Below are positions 1 through 8,932 of a DNA stretch of 39,384 nucleotides, in pieces. Origin of the DNA: an uncultured Atopobium sp. (GTDB lineage: Bacteria > Actinomycetota > Coriobacteriia > Coriobacteriales > Atopobiaceae); the NCBI GenBank assembly GCA_938041635.1, contig CALIAD010000133.1, positions 1 through 39,384 of the forward strand, written 5' to 3'. Within the stretch, counting starts at the first letter, position 1; each line of letters begins with the position of its first letter. The notes under the pieces are model-generated. The model was not told the origin of the DNA. It saw nothing but the letters and a program-made list of their open reading frames with translations, and ran no database searches. The position numbers and the translations under genes are program-made.

Positions 1-775
1 TGGTCATAAGGTTATTAAACGAGAGACCCAGTGCAGTCAGAAGCGACATAGAGGTTTTTCGAGAAGGCTTAGCTTCTCGACGAGCAACGCTTGCAACATC
101 AAATGGATCTGAATCAGCAGTTACCTGACCATCTGCTAGCTCAACAATACGCGTTGCATACTGGTGAGCTAGTTCAGGATTATGCGTAACCATGATAACC
201 AAACGGTCCTTGGCCACCTCTTTGAGCAAATCCATAACTTGTACGGATGTTGAAGAGTCAAGTGCACCTGTTGGCTCATCTGCCAGTAGAATCTCTGGAT
301 CGTTAACTAGTGCACGAGCAATAGCCACGCGCTGCATCTGTCCGCCAGAAAGCTGATTTGGGCGCTTATCTGCGTGTACTTTAAGGCCAACCTTATCAAG
401 CGCTTCAAGTGCGCGTTCGTGACGCTCTGACTTAGAAACGCCAGAAAGTGTCAATGCAAGTTCAACGTTACTTACCACGCTTTGATGAGGAATAAGGTTA
501 TAGGCCTGGAATACAAAACCAATGCGGTTGTTTCTATAGGTATCCCAGTCTCGCTCTTTGAACTTCTTAGTAGAAATACCATCTACCAGCAAGTCTCCAG
601 AATCAAAGCGATCAAGACCGCCAATAACATTGAGCATAGTGGTCTTACCTGAACCCGAGGGTCCCAGAACTGCTACAAACTCGTTATCTCTAAAGGCAAC
701 GGAAATATGGTCCATTGCAGTTTGTTCAAATCCACCAGTGTTGTAACGCTTTGAAATACCTTTAAGCTCAAGCAC
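1..775 (-). CDS. ABC transporter ATP-binding protein, MacB/YtrE-like, probably fused to an FtsX-type permease (3' part outside window)
   Basis: The first 258 codons of a minus-strand gene that runs off the left edge. The ATPase domain is complete: Walker A GPSGSGKT (about residues 38-45), Q-loop FVFQAYN, signature LSGGQMQR (about 142-149), Walker B ILLADEP with catalytic Glu, and switch His in VTHNPE. After the ATPase, at about residue 240, the chain continues with SRKTSMSLLTALGLSFNNL. In the MacB/FtsX family this junction leads into a fused permease, so the full protein is probably a long ATPase-permease. The frame has no ATG after the upstream stop; the start chosen is GTG at 775 (protein begins MLELKGISKRY), with a weak AGAAAG upstream. 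It lies 47 bases downstream of the membrane protein at 823-1344, probably in the same transcript. The substrate (peptide, lipoprotein or drug) cannot be told. Family very sure, start fairly sure. Confidence 0.9.
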   Translation of the reverse strand, partial: MLELKGISKRYNTGGFEQTAMDHISVAFRDNEFVAVLGPSGSGKTTMLNVIGGLDRFDSGDLLVDGISTKKFKERDWDTYRNNRIGFVFQAYNLIPHQSVVSNVELALTLSGVSKSERHERALEALDKVGLKVHADKRPNQLSGGQMQRVAIARALVNDPEILLADEPTGALDSSTSVQVMDLLKEVAKDRLVIMVTHNPELAHQYATRIVELADGQVTADSDPFDVASVARREAKPSRKTSMSLLTALGLSFNNLMT

Positions 776-822
776 GCGTTGCTTCTTTCTTGTTGGACTG
801 TATGGAGCGCGGGACTTTCCTG

Positions 823-1344
823 TTAGTTGGCTGCGTCTTCGTTAGCTGTATCTGTATCAGCTACATCATTCTTCTCGCCAGCAGCTGTCTGAGCTACTGC
901 GTCCTCTGCAAATGGATCAGCAGTGACGTCCTCAATAACCTTCTGCTGAGCCCAGCTCAAGCCGTAGAGCAGGCCAAAGAGCGCCCAGAACCATGGAGCA
1001 TAGAGCATGACAACCATAAGGACTGCAAAAAGTCCTCGAAGCAATGCCCAAGGAAGCACTACAATCAGGAAGAAAAAGAATGGCAGCACAAAGAGGACTG
1101 CTGCAAGAGCGCGCAGTACAACTGCCACTGTCCTAGTCAGCGAGAAACCCGTATTGCGTGCAATGAGCAGACCTACCAGGCCAGCAATGCCAAAATACAA
1201 CATGATTGGCGCAACAAAATAGGAATAGAACAGCGGTGTGGAAGGGTCTTGAGGCAGCGTTTGACGAAGAACTATCAAAACAATTCCCAAAACCGTTAAA
1301 CCACCAAGAAATGATGCGTTTCCAATAAAATTATTTTTCGTCAT
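823..1344 (-). CDS. Small four-helix membrane protein of unknown function
   Basis: A 173-residue protein I do not recognise. It has about four hydrophobic segments (roughly residues 10-28, 42-62, 72-96 and 100-126). A polar, acidic, Ala-rich cytoplasmic-type tail of about 45 residues follows and ends ANEDAAN. The ATG at 1344 is preceded by AAAGGAG at seven bases, a strong ribosome site. It lies just upstream of the ABC ATPase on the same strand, so it may be an accessory subunit or partner of that transporter; this is inference from position only. No catalytic motif is visible. Confidence 0.75.
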   Translation of the reverse strand: MTKNNFIGNASFLGGLTVLGIVLIVLRQTLPQDPSTPLFYSYFVAPIMLYFGIAGLVGLLIARNTGFSLTRTVAVVLRALAAVLFVLPFFFFLIVVLPWALLRGLFAVLMVVMLYAPWFWALFGLLYGLSWAQQKVIEDVTADPFAEDAVAQTAAGEKNDVADTDTANEDAAN

Positions 1345-1460
1345 AGTTAACTCCTTTGAGAAGGGGTATTAAGTATAGTGTAACTAGTACCTTGTTCCCG
1401 ACCTTGGCTGTTTCATACGCGGGATGCTGCTAAAACCGCTGTTCTCCATATGTTTCAGGG

Positions 1461-1472
1461 TCAAACGTTTGA
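1461..1472. promoter_or_regulatory. 12-bp perfect palindrome upstream of the dipeptidase gene
   Basis: TCAAACGTTTGA is self-complementary and sits 5-16 bases before the GAGGAG ribosome site of the dipeptidase, in the leader. It is the right size for a dimeric repressor half-site pair, but no regulator can be assigned and a chance palindrome is possible. Confidence 0.3.
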
Positions 1473-1488
1473 ATTAGAGGAGTTTTTC

Positions 1489-2934
1489 ATGACTGATGCA
1501 GAACTCAAAGCAAGCGCTGAGGCGTTTGTCAACGAGCACTGGGAAGAGATTATTGAGGATATCCGCTACCTTGTGCAGGTAGAGTCCGTTGAGGACCTGT
1601 CTCTAGCAGAGCCTGGCAAGCCTTGGGGTCCAAAGTCTTATGAGGCACTTCGCCGCGGTCTTGAGATTGCAGAGCGCCTAGGCCTTGAGACCACAGACGT
1701 AGACGGCTACCTGGGCTTTGGTGACCTTCCTGGTGAGTCCGAGAAGTACCTTGCTACCATCGCTCACTCCGATATTGTCCCTCTGGGTAAGGGCTGGACG
1801 GTAGACCCACTTGACGTTACCCGTCGCGAGGGCTTTATTCTGGGCCGAGGCGTTCTGGACGACAAGGGTCCTCTGGCACTCTCACTCTGGGCAGCACACT
1901 ACTTTGTTGAGCAGGTAAAAAAGACTGGCAAGAAGCTTCCTTACACCTTGCGTGCCATTGTTGGTAACAACGAAGAGACTGGCATGGGCGACGTCCCTTA
2001 CTACCTCTCCAAGTATCCAGAGCCAGCATTCTGCTTTACTCCAGACGCTGAGTTCCCTCTTATTTGCGGCGAGAAGGGCGTGTACCACGCACAGTTCACT
2101 TCTCCAAAGATCGCTGGTGCAAACAGCGAGAAGATTGTTGAGCTTGACGGCGGCACCGTACCTAACGCAATTCCAGGACTTGCAAGCGCACTTGTTCGCG
2201 CTGACGCTTCTACCTTGGCTGATACTGATTCCATCAAGGTTGAGGACGCAGGTGTTGAAGATGATGGCACCAAGCTTGCCCGCATTAACGCAACAGGTAA
2301 GGGTGGACACGCCTCCATGCCTGCAGGCACTGTCAACGCAATTGGCTTGCTTGTGACCTACCTGCTTGACAACAACCTCTGCGGTGAAACTGAGCGCGAC
2401 TTCCTGACCTTCTCGCAGCAGCTTTGCTCAACCACCGATGGCACCGGCACGGGCATCCAGAGCGCTGACGACAAGTTTGGTCCTCTGACCTGCATCTCTG
2501 GTACCATCCGTACCAAGGGTGATGTCTACGTGCAGACCATTGACTCCCGCTATCCAACCTCAACCACCGGCGAGTCAATTACTGCTCGTATGACTGAACT
2601 GGGTGCTGAGCATGGTTGCTCCTTTGAGGTGCTCTCCGACGCTGTTCCTTTCTACATTGACCCAAGCTCTCCCGAGATTACTACCCTTCTTGATACATTC
2701 CATGAGTACACCGGTAGCAATGAGCAGGCATTTGTCATTGGTGGCGGCACCTACGCACGTCACTTTAAGCGTGCCGTTGCCTTTGGTCCTTATGACAGCA
2801 AAGCTGCAAAAGACTTGCCTGAGTGGGTTGGTATGGAGCACGGTCCTGACGAGGGAATCTCTGAGGAATGGCTCAAGCGTGCACTTAAGATTTACATTGT
2901 CAGTATTGCTCGCTTGATGCAACTTGACCTGTAA
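1489..2934 (+). CDS. M20 family metallo-dipeptidase, PepV/Sapep-like
   Basis: A 481-residue cytoplasmic zinc dipeptidase that likely releases amino acids from dipeptides. The M20 metal-binding set is visible: His93 and Asp95 in AHSDIVPLGKGW, Asp124 in GVLDDKG, the Glu pair 162-163 in GNNEETG, Asp186 in FTPDAEFP, and a late His in MEHGPDEGIS. GKGGHASMP marks the lid/dimerisation domain. Length and motif spacing fit the PepV family. An in-frame ATG exists at 1450, but ATG 1489 is preceded by GAGGAG at five bases and begins MTDAELKASAEAF, so it is preferred. The gene is monocistronic, with a strong terminator directly behind it. Sequence alone does not separate PepV (broad dipeptidase) from Sapep. 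Confidence 0.93.
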   Translation: MTDAELKASAEAFVNEHWEEIIEDIRYLVQVESVEDLSLAEPGKPWGPKSYEALRRGLEIAERLGLETTDVDGYLGFGDLPGESEKYLATIAHSDIVPLGKGWTVDPLDVTRREGFILGRGVLDDKGPLALSLWAAHYFVEQVKKTGKKLPYTLRAIVGNNEETGMGDVPYYLSKYPEPAFCFTPDAEFPLICGEKGVYHAQFTSPKIAGANSEKIVELDGGTVPNAIPGLASALVRADASTLADTDSIKVEDAGVEDDGTKLARINATGKGGHASMPAGTVNAIGLLVTYLLDNNLCGETERDFLTFSQQLCSTTDGTGTGIQSADDKFGPLTCISGTIRTKGDVYVQTIDSRYPTSTTGESITARMTELGAEHGCSFEVLSDAVPFYIDPSSPEITTLLDTFHEYTGSNEQAFVIGGGTYARHFKRAVAFGPYDSKAAKDLPEWVGMEHGPDEGISEEWLKRALKIYIVSIARLMQLDL

Positions 2935-2957
2935 AGCTATCAAATAGAAGAAATGCT

Positions 2958-2997
2958 AAAAAGCTCCTGTATTCCATTTGGGTACAGGAGCTTTTTT
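2958..2997 (+). terminator. Rho-independent terminator of the dipeptidase gene
   Basis: A perfect stem (AAAAAGCTCCTGTA pairing with TACAGGAGCTTTTT, 11-base loop) ends in TTTTTT. The complement also ends in a T run, so it probably works in both directions and also serves the convergent gene ending at 3023. Confidence 0.93.
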
Positions 2998-3022
2998 CAT
3001 GTGGTTACTTTTAACACTACGT

Positions 3023-4174
3023 CTAAGAGTGAATCTTCTTCCAAAAGCGCAATCCATAGCTATTTGGCAATCTCGCCTCAATACGAATAGCCAAATACAG
3101 TCCAGTAACGTTATAGGTCAACTCAAAGATATCTTGGCTGTTTACAGCAGGAATACCCTGCGTTAGTGCAGTAAAAATGATTCTTGCTATGTCAAACAGA
3201 ACAATAACAGTCACAGCAAGAATGTAGGGTCTGATAAATCGAGCGTCGTTTGAGCCTTTAAGAGCCAGAAGTCCCACAACCAGAGAAAATACTGCACCAA
3301 GCGTTATCAAGAAAATGGAAAGAATACCCTGTTGTGCAAGAACCTGATTGACAGTTGCCAAGGCTGGCTGATTCACAACCCTAGAAAGGTCATGTAGTCC
3401 AAGAAAAATTAGAATCAGAAAAAGCACAATGCCACTCAATGCAATAGAGACCAGCGCAAAGAAGTGGAGAACTCGCTGATGACGAGAGCGCCAATACGTA
3501 GTACCTACAATACCTTGGTCATGCTCCTTCTTTACTTTATCCGCAAGATTAGAGCAAATTACCACGTAAACAATAGTATTAAGCTGAACAAAGGGATCAA
3601 GAATAATCAACTCTCCTCTACCCCAAGCCCATAAAATTCCTACCAGAATAATCAGACCAATCAAATAGCAAAGGAATCTGTAAGGTTCAACTTTTGATGA
3701 ATCCTTGGCTGCGCGTAATCCACATATCGAGGTGACAACTTGCAACGCACCAATAAACAATACAAATACATAGCCGAGAAGTACGTTATTGCTGAACGTA
3801 AAATACACACCGCTAAGCTCAAGTTGCTCCAAAGGGAGTGCAGGCCGCAATCCCATAATAGTTGCAAAAAGAGAAGCTGATGTAGCAAAAACATCCGCCA
3901 CACCCAAGATAATCAAAACAATTGAGACAATTCGTAAGATATGTTGAGCAGGAGTTCTTGGAACAGTGGCCTTAACTCGGTCAGACGCAGGACGCTCCAA
4001 TGGTTCATCCTCGTCTACTACAAGGATTTTCTCGGCGCGCTCTGCTACTTCAGAAACGTTTTTTGCCAGCTCAGAGGATACCTCAGTGACCTTTTTAGAG
4101 AGCTCTTCTACCTTTGAATTTTCAGCCAGCTTGGCAATCTCAGCACCGGGGTCATTTTTCTGTTCCATTGACAC
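3023..4174 (-). CDS. Multi-pass membrane protein with N-terminal coiled coil, function unknown
   Basis: A 383-residue protein not assigned to a family. Residues 8-50 form an amphipathic, heptad-like, Lys/Glu-rich helix (KLAENSKVEELSKKVTEVSS) ahead of an acidic linker VVDEDEPLE. The rest is about eight membrane segments (near 80-108, 128-155, 168-188, 195-212, 240-266, 284-308, 318-342 and 350-370). The start is taken as GTG at 4174, because AAGGA lies five bases upstream; ATG at 4168 (MEQKNDPG) is the alternative at eleven bases. It is convergent with the dipeptidase gene and divergent from the MATE gene. The long coiled coil in front of a polytopic domain suggests oligomerisation or a cytoplasmic partner, which is inference. 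Confidence 0.75.
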   Translation of the reverse strand: MSMEQKNDPGAEIAKLAENSKVEELSKKVTEVSSELAKNVSEVAERAEKILVVDEDEPLERPASDRVKATVPRTPAQHILRIVSIVLIILGVADVFATSASLFATIMGLRPALPLEQLELSGVYFTFSNNVLLGYVFVLFIGALQVVTSICGLRAAKDSSKVEPYRFLCYLIGLIILVGILWAWGRGELIILDPFVQLNTIVYVVICSNLADKVKKEHDQGIVGTTYWRSRHQRVLHFFALVSIALSGIVLFLILIFLGLHDLSRVVNQPALATVNQVLAQQGILSIFLITLGAVFSLVVGLLALKGSNDARFIRPYILAVTVIVLFDIARIIFTALTQGIPAVNSQDIFELTYNVTGLYLAIRIEARLPNSYGLRFWKKIHS

Positions 4175-4317
4175 AAAAATCCTTGCACTCGTCCAAAATG
4201 TTCAAATAAATCATAGCATCAGTTACTTTGCTGTGTTACTATTTGCAACTGTCCGTGTACCTGCAAGTATGTAAGGAGGCTTGTTCGATGCTTTTTTAAT
4301 CTTCTCGTGAGCGTGTC

Positions 4318-4349
4318 ACATGTCCACACCACGAGTTTGTCTGACATGT
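4318..4349. promoter_or_regulatory. Inverted repeat in the MATE gene leader
   Basis: ACATGTC and GACATGT are inverted with 18 bases between them, about 24 bases before the start codon of the exporter gene. Each arm sits in a longer, imperfect direct repeat (TGTC..CATGT.CCAC). It could be an operator for a drug-responsive repressor or simply a leader hairpin; no regulator gene is next to it. Confidence 0.3.
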
Positions 4350-4372
4350 TCCACCATTAATCGAGGAGAAGT

Positions 4373-5854
4373 ATGGAATCGAATAAGCTTTTTGCGGAAA
4401 CACCACCATTTAAATTATTTTTACGAGCAGCCCTTCCAGGCGCTATTGCTATGCTTGCGTCGATGCTTTACGACACTGCAGATGGAATCCTTGTCGGACG
4501 CTATCTGGGTCAGGAATCCTTTGGCGCAGTAACTATTGCCATCCCGCTGGTTATTCTTTGCTTTGCCGTTGCCGACCTTATTGGCGTTGGAGCCTCTGCG
4601 GTCATTGCAGTTGAGCACGGCAAGAAGAACCATCAAACGGCTAATAATATCTTCACCATCGCGTTTATCATGCTTATTACCACTGGCGTTATCAGCGGCA
4701 TTTTCTTCTTCTTTTGTGCACCAAACGTTCTGGCACTTATGGGCGCTCAAGGAAAAATTGCCGAACAAGGAGTCATCTACCTGCGTGTATGGACACTGTT
4801 CTTGCCGGTTATGTGCATCTCATACGCCGTTGATAACTTCCTTAAAATCTGTGGAAAAATTAGGCGCTCTACCAGCATTGCCTTTATTTCCGCAATTCTG
4901 GGAACCGTACTTGAATATTACTTCTTAGGCGTTTTAGGGTTATCCGTTGAGTATGCTGCGCTGGGTTACTGCATCTCTATTACCTTCTCATCGCTCTATG
5001 GCGTCTGGCCGTTCCTTGGCAACAAGCAGATCCTCAAATTTGTAAAGCCCCATTTTAACTGGACGCACATAAGAGAGATTTTTGTAAATGGCTTCCCTAT
5101 CTTTATGCAGAACATCTCAAGCAGGATTTATTCCCTGTTAATGAACGCTGCCCTCCTGAGCCTTGGTGGAGATATAGCCATTGCTTCTTATGGCGTGCTT
5201 CTCTATTCTGGTGGCCTTATCCAACCGCTTATTTATGGACAGGCCGACGCCATGCAGCCAGCTATTGGCTATAACTGGGGTGCAAAGAAAAAAGATCGGG
5301 TGCTTGCTATCGAGAAGTACATCTTCTCTACAGGTATCATCATTGGCATCTTTGCGTTCTGCGTCTCGTTCTTCTTCTCGGAGTTCTTAGTCAAGCTCTA
5401 CCTGCCTGAAGGAACGCAAGATTTGCTCAACATGGCTATTCCTGCCATGCGTATTCATGCGTTTATCTTCATTTTTAGCTGGATTACCATGTGTACCGAG
5501 AGTCTTGCCATTGCCCTAAAGCAGACAAAGATTTCTAATCTTTTGAGCGTCTTTATGGCACTCATCTTCCCTATCAGCTCACTTCTGATGTTGAAGCCAT
5601 TTGGCCTAGACGCACTTTGGTACGTGTCAGTTGTGTCCAACATACTCTCAGCGCTGCTCTCTATTGGCTGCCTCATCCACATCTATAGCAAGCACTTCAA
5701 AGGCGTAGATACAAACGGCGCTGATAACACAGACGATGCATCTGATGTCGTCCAGAATGAAGACTCCCAGCTCACCGATGTAGAACTCGCAGCGTCTGAA
5801 CTCTCCTGTCCAGAAGACCACCTGGATCCGGAATCTATCTCCCGAGCTCAATAG
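4373..5854 (+). CDS. MATE family multidrug/metabolite efflux transporter
   Basis: A 493-residue polytopic protein of the multidrug and toxin extrusion family (cation-coupled antiporters of the inner membrane). The N-terminal stretch LPGAIAMLASMLYDTADGIL and the following GRYLGQESFGAV are typical of MepA/NorM-type proteins. The second half repeats the pattern (NGFPIFMQNISSRIYSLLMN), and GQADAMQPAIGYNWGAKK is the diagnostic MATE segment. About twelve hydrophobic helices can be counted. After the last one comes an unusual acidic tail of about 55 residues (VDTNGADNTDDASDVV and onward), not needed for transport in known members. ATG 4373 has GAGGAG at four bases. Substrate is not predictable. Confidence 0.93.
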   Translation: MESNKLFAETPPFKLFLRAALPGAIAMLASMLYDTADGILVGRYLGQESFGAVTIAIPLVILCFAVADLIGVGASAVIAVEHGKKNHQTANNIFTIAFIMLITTGVISGIFFFFCAPNVLALMGAQGKIAEQGVIYLRVWTLFLPVMCISYAVDNFLKICGKIRRSTSIAFISAILGTVLEYYFLGVLGLSVEYAALGYCISITFSSLYGVWPFLGNKQILKFVKPHFNWTHIREIFVNGFPIFMQNISSRIYSLLMNAALLSLGGDIAIASYGVLLYSGGLIQPLIYGQADAMQPAIGYNWGAKKKDRVLAIEKYIFSTGIIIGIFAFCVSFFFSEFLVKLYLPEGTQDLLNMAIPAMRIHAFIFIFSWITMCTESLAIALKQTKISNLLSVFMALIFPISSLLMLKPFGLDALWYVSVVSNILSALLSIGCLIHIYSKHFKGVDTNGADNTDDASDVVQNEDSQLTDVELAASELSCPEDHLDPESISRAQ

Positions 5855-5894
5855 CCCGCGCTCTCCCAGCTCCGCGCAACAACGCACTCCTCAC

Positions 5895-5940
5895 AAAAAC
5901 ATGGCGAGAAGATCTTCTAATTCCAAGTTCTTCTCGCCAT
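5895..5940 (-). terminator. Terminator of the sulfhydrylase gene, built from an inverted pair of the GGCGAGAA octamer
   Basis: ATGGCGAGAAGA (5901-5912) and TCTTCTCGCCAT (5929-5940) form a perfect 12-bp stem with a 16-base loop. Read on the minus strand it is followed by GTTTTT (5895-5900), so it ends the transcript of the gene stopping at 5968. Both arms contain the over-represented octamer. Confidence 0.85.
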
Positions 5941-5967
5941 AAAAATGAGCGGTTATTGAGCGTCTAA

Positions 5968-7248
5968 CTACAGTGCAGCAAGTGCCTGCTCGACGTCGTT
6001 AATAAGGTCCTCGGTGCCCTCAATGCCGCAGCTCAAGCGTACGGTACCTGGGGTAATACCTGCTGCTACAAGCTCCTCGTCGGTAAGCTGACGATGCGTT
6101 GAAGAAGCCGGGTGCAAACAGCAAGAGCGTGCATCTGCAACGTGTGTTGCAATGGAGAAGACCTTGAGGTTACCCAGGAACTTCTCGGCAGCCTCGCGAC
6201 CACCAGCAACATCAACAGCGATGACGCCACAGGAACCACCCGGAAGGTACTTCTGAGCAAGCTCGTAGTACTTATCGCCTGGAAGACCTGGATAGCTTAC
6301 GTGTGCTACCTTAGGGTTGTTTGCAAGCGCCTGAGCAACTGCCTGGCCATTCTTGCAATGCTGAGCCATACGAACGTGCAGGGACTCAAGACCAAGATTA
6401 AGGTAGAAAGCGTTCTGTGGCGACTGAATAGAGCCAAAGTCACGCATAAGCTGAACGGTTGCCTTTGTAATAAAAGCGCCACCATTACCAAACGTATCTG
6501 CATACACAAGATTGTGATATGAAGGGTCAGGCTGGGTTAGACCTGGGAACTTATCTGCATGAGCAGACCAATCAAAGTTGCCACCATCAACAATAGCGCC
6601 GCCAACAGCAGAACCGTGACCGTCCATGTACTTAGTAGTGGAATGGGTCACAATGTCTGCTCCCCACTCAAGAGGACGGCAGTTCACAGGCGTAGCAAAG
6701 GTATTGTCAACAATCAGTGGCACATCGTGGTCATGAGCGACCTTTGCCCAACGTTCAATATCAAGAACAACCAGTGCAGGGTTTGCAACAGTCTCACCAA
6801 AGACGCACTTTGTATTTGGTCTGAATGCTGCGTTAATCTCCTCGTCAGTTGCATCTGGTGAGATAAACGTACACTCAATACCCATCTTCTTAAGAGTGAT
6901 AGCAAACAGGTTAAAGGTGCCGCCATAAATGGTAGACAGGGAGATAAAATGATCTCCAGCCTCAGCGATATTAAAGACGGCAAAGAAGTTTGCGGCTTGA
7001 CCAGAAGACGTCAGCATTGCAGCCGTACCGCCCTCAAGAGCACAAATCTTTGAAGCTACATTGTCAAGCGTTGGATTTTGAAGACGAGAATAGAAATAAC
7101 CCGCAGCTTTGAGGTCGAACAACTCTCCAAGCTGCATCGACTCGTCATATTTGAACGTGGTTGATTGAATGATAGGCACTTGCCTAGGCTCACCGCAACC
7201 AGGCTGATAACCGCCCTGTACGCAGCGAGTCTCGATGCTCTCAGACAT
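5968..7248 (-). CDS. metY: O-acetylhomoserine sulfhydrylase / aminocarboxypropyltransferase
   Basis: A 426-residue PLP enzyme of the Cys/Met metabolism family, which makes homocysteine (and methionine analogues) from O-acetylhomoserine and sulfide. The PLP lysine is Lys206 in THSTTKYMDGHGS; Asp181 in IVDNTFATP pairs with the pyridine nitrogen. YSRLQNPT (53-60), SSGQAAN (81-87) and the C-terminal RLSCGIEGTEDLI also fit. Length and the insert after GSAVGG match MetY rather than the shorter MetB/MetC (about 380 residues). The start is ATG 7248, because GGGAGG lies five bases upstream; an in-frame start 18 codons further up has no such site. It is 69 bases downstream of the SixA-CHAD gene and closed by the octamer terminator at 5895-5940. 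Confidence 0.93.
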   Translation of the reverse strand: MSESIETRCVQGGYQPGCGEPRQVPIIQSTTFKYDESMQLGELFDLKAAGYFYSRLQNPTLDNVASKICALEGGTAAMLTSSGQAANFFAVFNIAEAGDHFISLSTIYGGTFNLFAITLKKMGIECTFISPDATDEEINAAFRPNTKCVFGETVANPALVVLDIERWAKVAHDHDVPLIVDNTFATPVNCRPLEWGADIVTHSTTKYMDGHGSAVGGAIVDGGNFDWSAHADKFPGLTQPDPSYHNLVYADTFGNGGAFITKATVQLMRDFGSIQSPQNAFYLNLGLESLHVRMAQHCKNGQAVAQALANNPKVAHVSYPGLPGDKYYELAQKYLPGGSCGVIAVDVAGGREAAEKFLGNLKVFSIATHVADARSCCLHPASSTHRQLTDEELVAAGITPGTVRLSCGIEGTEDLINDVEQALAAL

Positions 7249-7317
7249 AGCATCCTCCCTCATAATCATCATCCACGCCGCGCAAACGTCTCTGCGCTCC
7301 AAACGTGGACTATGTGA

Positions 7318-8658
7318 TTACCTTAGGATACTAGTCTCTCTACCCTCAATCACACGCTCAATCAAAACTTTTTCATGTTCTGAAACAATTGCGAGGTCTG
7401 AGGTAACATCTCTGAAGTCCATAGAATCTTTCCACTCTTTGACCAGAGAAATATTGCGCTGAGCTGTGCAAATAGTGCTGAGCTCAGAGTCAATGTCCTG
7501 CATAATCTGGGTATAATTTGCGCGTTTCTCGCCCAGCATATCACTGAGGTGGAAAAGAATGTGCTCAACTTCACGAACTTCTCGCCTTGCGTGATGTACC
7601 TCAGAGAAGCTTCTCATATCCAGACCAAACAAGCGCGCATCAATGGTCTCAAGCATGTAATCAAAGCGGCTGCTAATGTCTTCAAACGAGATGCCATCCT
7701 GCAAAACAGCGTCTGACCAAGCAGGCTCAAAGAGCTCATCCAAAGCGCAGCGTAGACTACGACGAACTGCCTTCTTGCGCAGTCCCTCGCAGACGCGATC
7801 GCGCTCAGCCTCACGGGCCGCTTCTACAGCACTGACCAGCTTAGAACCATGAGAAAGCTCTCCGGACTCCATCAAATCTGCAACGGTATCAGAGAAGCCG
7901 TCAATCTCACGAAGGCGCGTAGTTGCACCAAGCATCAGCCTATAAACAGGCTCAGCAATCTCAACTGCCTCCTCATTAAGAAGTGGCGAGAAAAACTTGG
8001 TAAGCAGCTGGGTTCCTCTAAGAGCAAACCTAAATGCTGCGATTACTGCAGGATCTTCTGGATGAGCACGGAACTCTGTGTATGCATCTTCCAGATTAGT
8101 TGCTGCATGAGCGCATGCCTCATCCAAAGCGTCAAGCGTCTCCCACGGCTGAGTAGAAGGACCACTGACCAGCCAGAGAAGCTTACCGTGAGGCTCACGA
8201 ACATCTCCAAGCTGCTTCCAGACGCACTCATGCTGATGTCCAAGTGAACCGCGTACGTCAATTGCGCATACGGCGCCCTTTGTCAGCGGAAGTTCAAATC
8301 CCAGCAAAGTCTCTGCAACATAACCCAAAAATGGAGCGTGACCAACAAGAATCAGTGTTTCTGCATCAGCGTGCTCAAGCTCTGCCTGAAGTGCAGGAAG
8401 ATCTTGATCATAAAGGGAATCATGAATCTCTAGGCCCTCTGCGTCCAGGGCCTCTGCCACAATCTCCGCGGTTTCAAGTGCACGAAGAGCCGGACTTGTC
8501 CAAATCTCGGCCTCTTCACCCTCTGGCCCTAACAGGCCAAAGATGTGAGGATAATTGGCAGATAAAGCCCTCTGACCAGCACGTGTGAGCTCTCGACTCA
8601 TGTCTTCAGAGCCACGTTCAGATACACCATGTCTAACAAGAACCAAAGTCTTTACCAT
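7318..8658 (-). CDS. SixA-like histidine phosphatase fused to a CHAD domain
   Basis: A 446-residue two-domain cytoplasmic protein. Residues 1-175 are a histidine-phosphatase (SixA) domain: the catalytic RHG motif is Arg9-His10-Gly11 in LVLVRHGVSERG, the second arginine is in IWTSPALRALETAEI, and the second catalytic His is His107 in LVGHAPFLGY. Residues about 195-440 are an alpha-helical CHAD domain, with evenly spaced basic and His residues in long helices (for example FRFALRGTQLLTKFF and HHARREVREVEHILFHL). CHAD domains are known to bind polyphosphate. The pairing suggests a phosphatase that acts on, or is held at, polyphosphate or phosphohistidine targets; that is inference. ATG 8658 has GGAGG at five bases. 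It is probably co-transcribed with metY downstream. Confidence 0.88.
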   Translation of the reverse strand: MVKTLVLVRHGVSERGSEDMSRELTRAGQRALSANYPHIFGLLGPEGEEAEIWTSPALRALETAEIVAEALDAEGLEIHDSLYDQDLPALQAELEHADAETLILVGHAPFLGYVAETLLGFELPLTKGAVCAIDVRGSLGHQHECVWKQLGDVREPHGKLLWLVSGPSTQPWETLDALDEACAHAATNLEDAYTEFRAHPEDPAVIAAFRFALRGTQLLTKFFSPLLNEEAVEIAEPVYRLMLGATTRLREIDGFSDTVADLMESGELSHGSKLVSAVEAAREAERDRVCEGLRKKAVRRSLRCALDELFEPAWSDAVLQDGISFEDISSRFDYMLETIDARLFGLDMRSFSEVHHARREVREVEHILFHLSDMLGEKRANYTQIMQDIDSELSTICTAQRNISLVKEWKDSMDFRDVTSDLAIVSEHEKVLIERVIEGRETSILR

Positions 8659-8932
8659 GTTTACCTCCGCTGGTCATCTGCAGAAAACTGCTTCTTATAG
8701 CGTAATAGGACACCCGCGCAATTTTGCACGAACGTCCTATTTTTACTGCCAACGGGCAAATATATCGGTATATGGCGAGAAAAACTATTTATCTCGCATC
8801 TCTGCTATGCAGTTTTTGCATAACGGCTATGCATAATCTGCACGCAAAAATCCAACTTGAAAGACTTGGCAACTGTGGCGGTAAAGTTAGTGCTCTATCC
8901 ACGCGTCCCTATACCGCCTGTAACCTGCAATC

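Noticed and set aside
1450..1488. Longer N-terminus for the dipeptidase from ATG 1450
   Set aside because: It has no ribosome site and would translate the palindrome and the real GAGGAG site.
8705..8744. ATAGGAC / GTCCTAT hairpin followed by TTTT on the + strand, between asnS and the SixA-CHAD gene
   Set aside because: It has the right polarity only for + strand transcripts, and none is expected there; the stem is only seven pairs.
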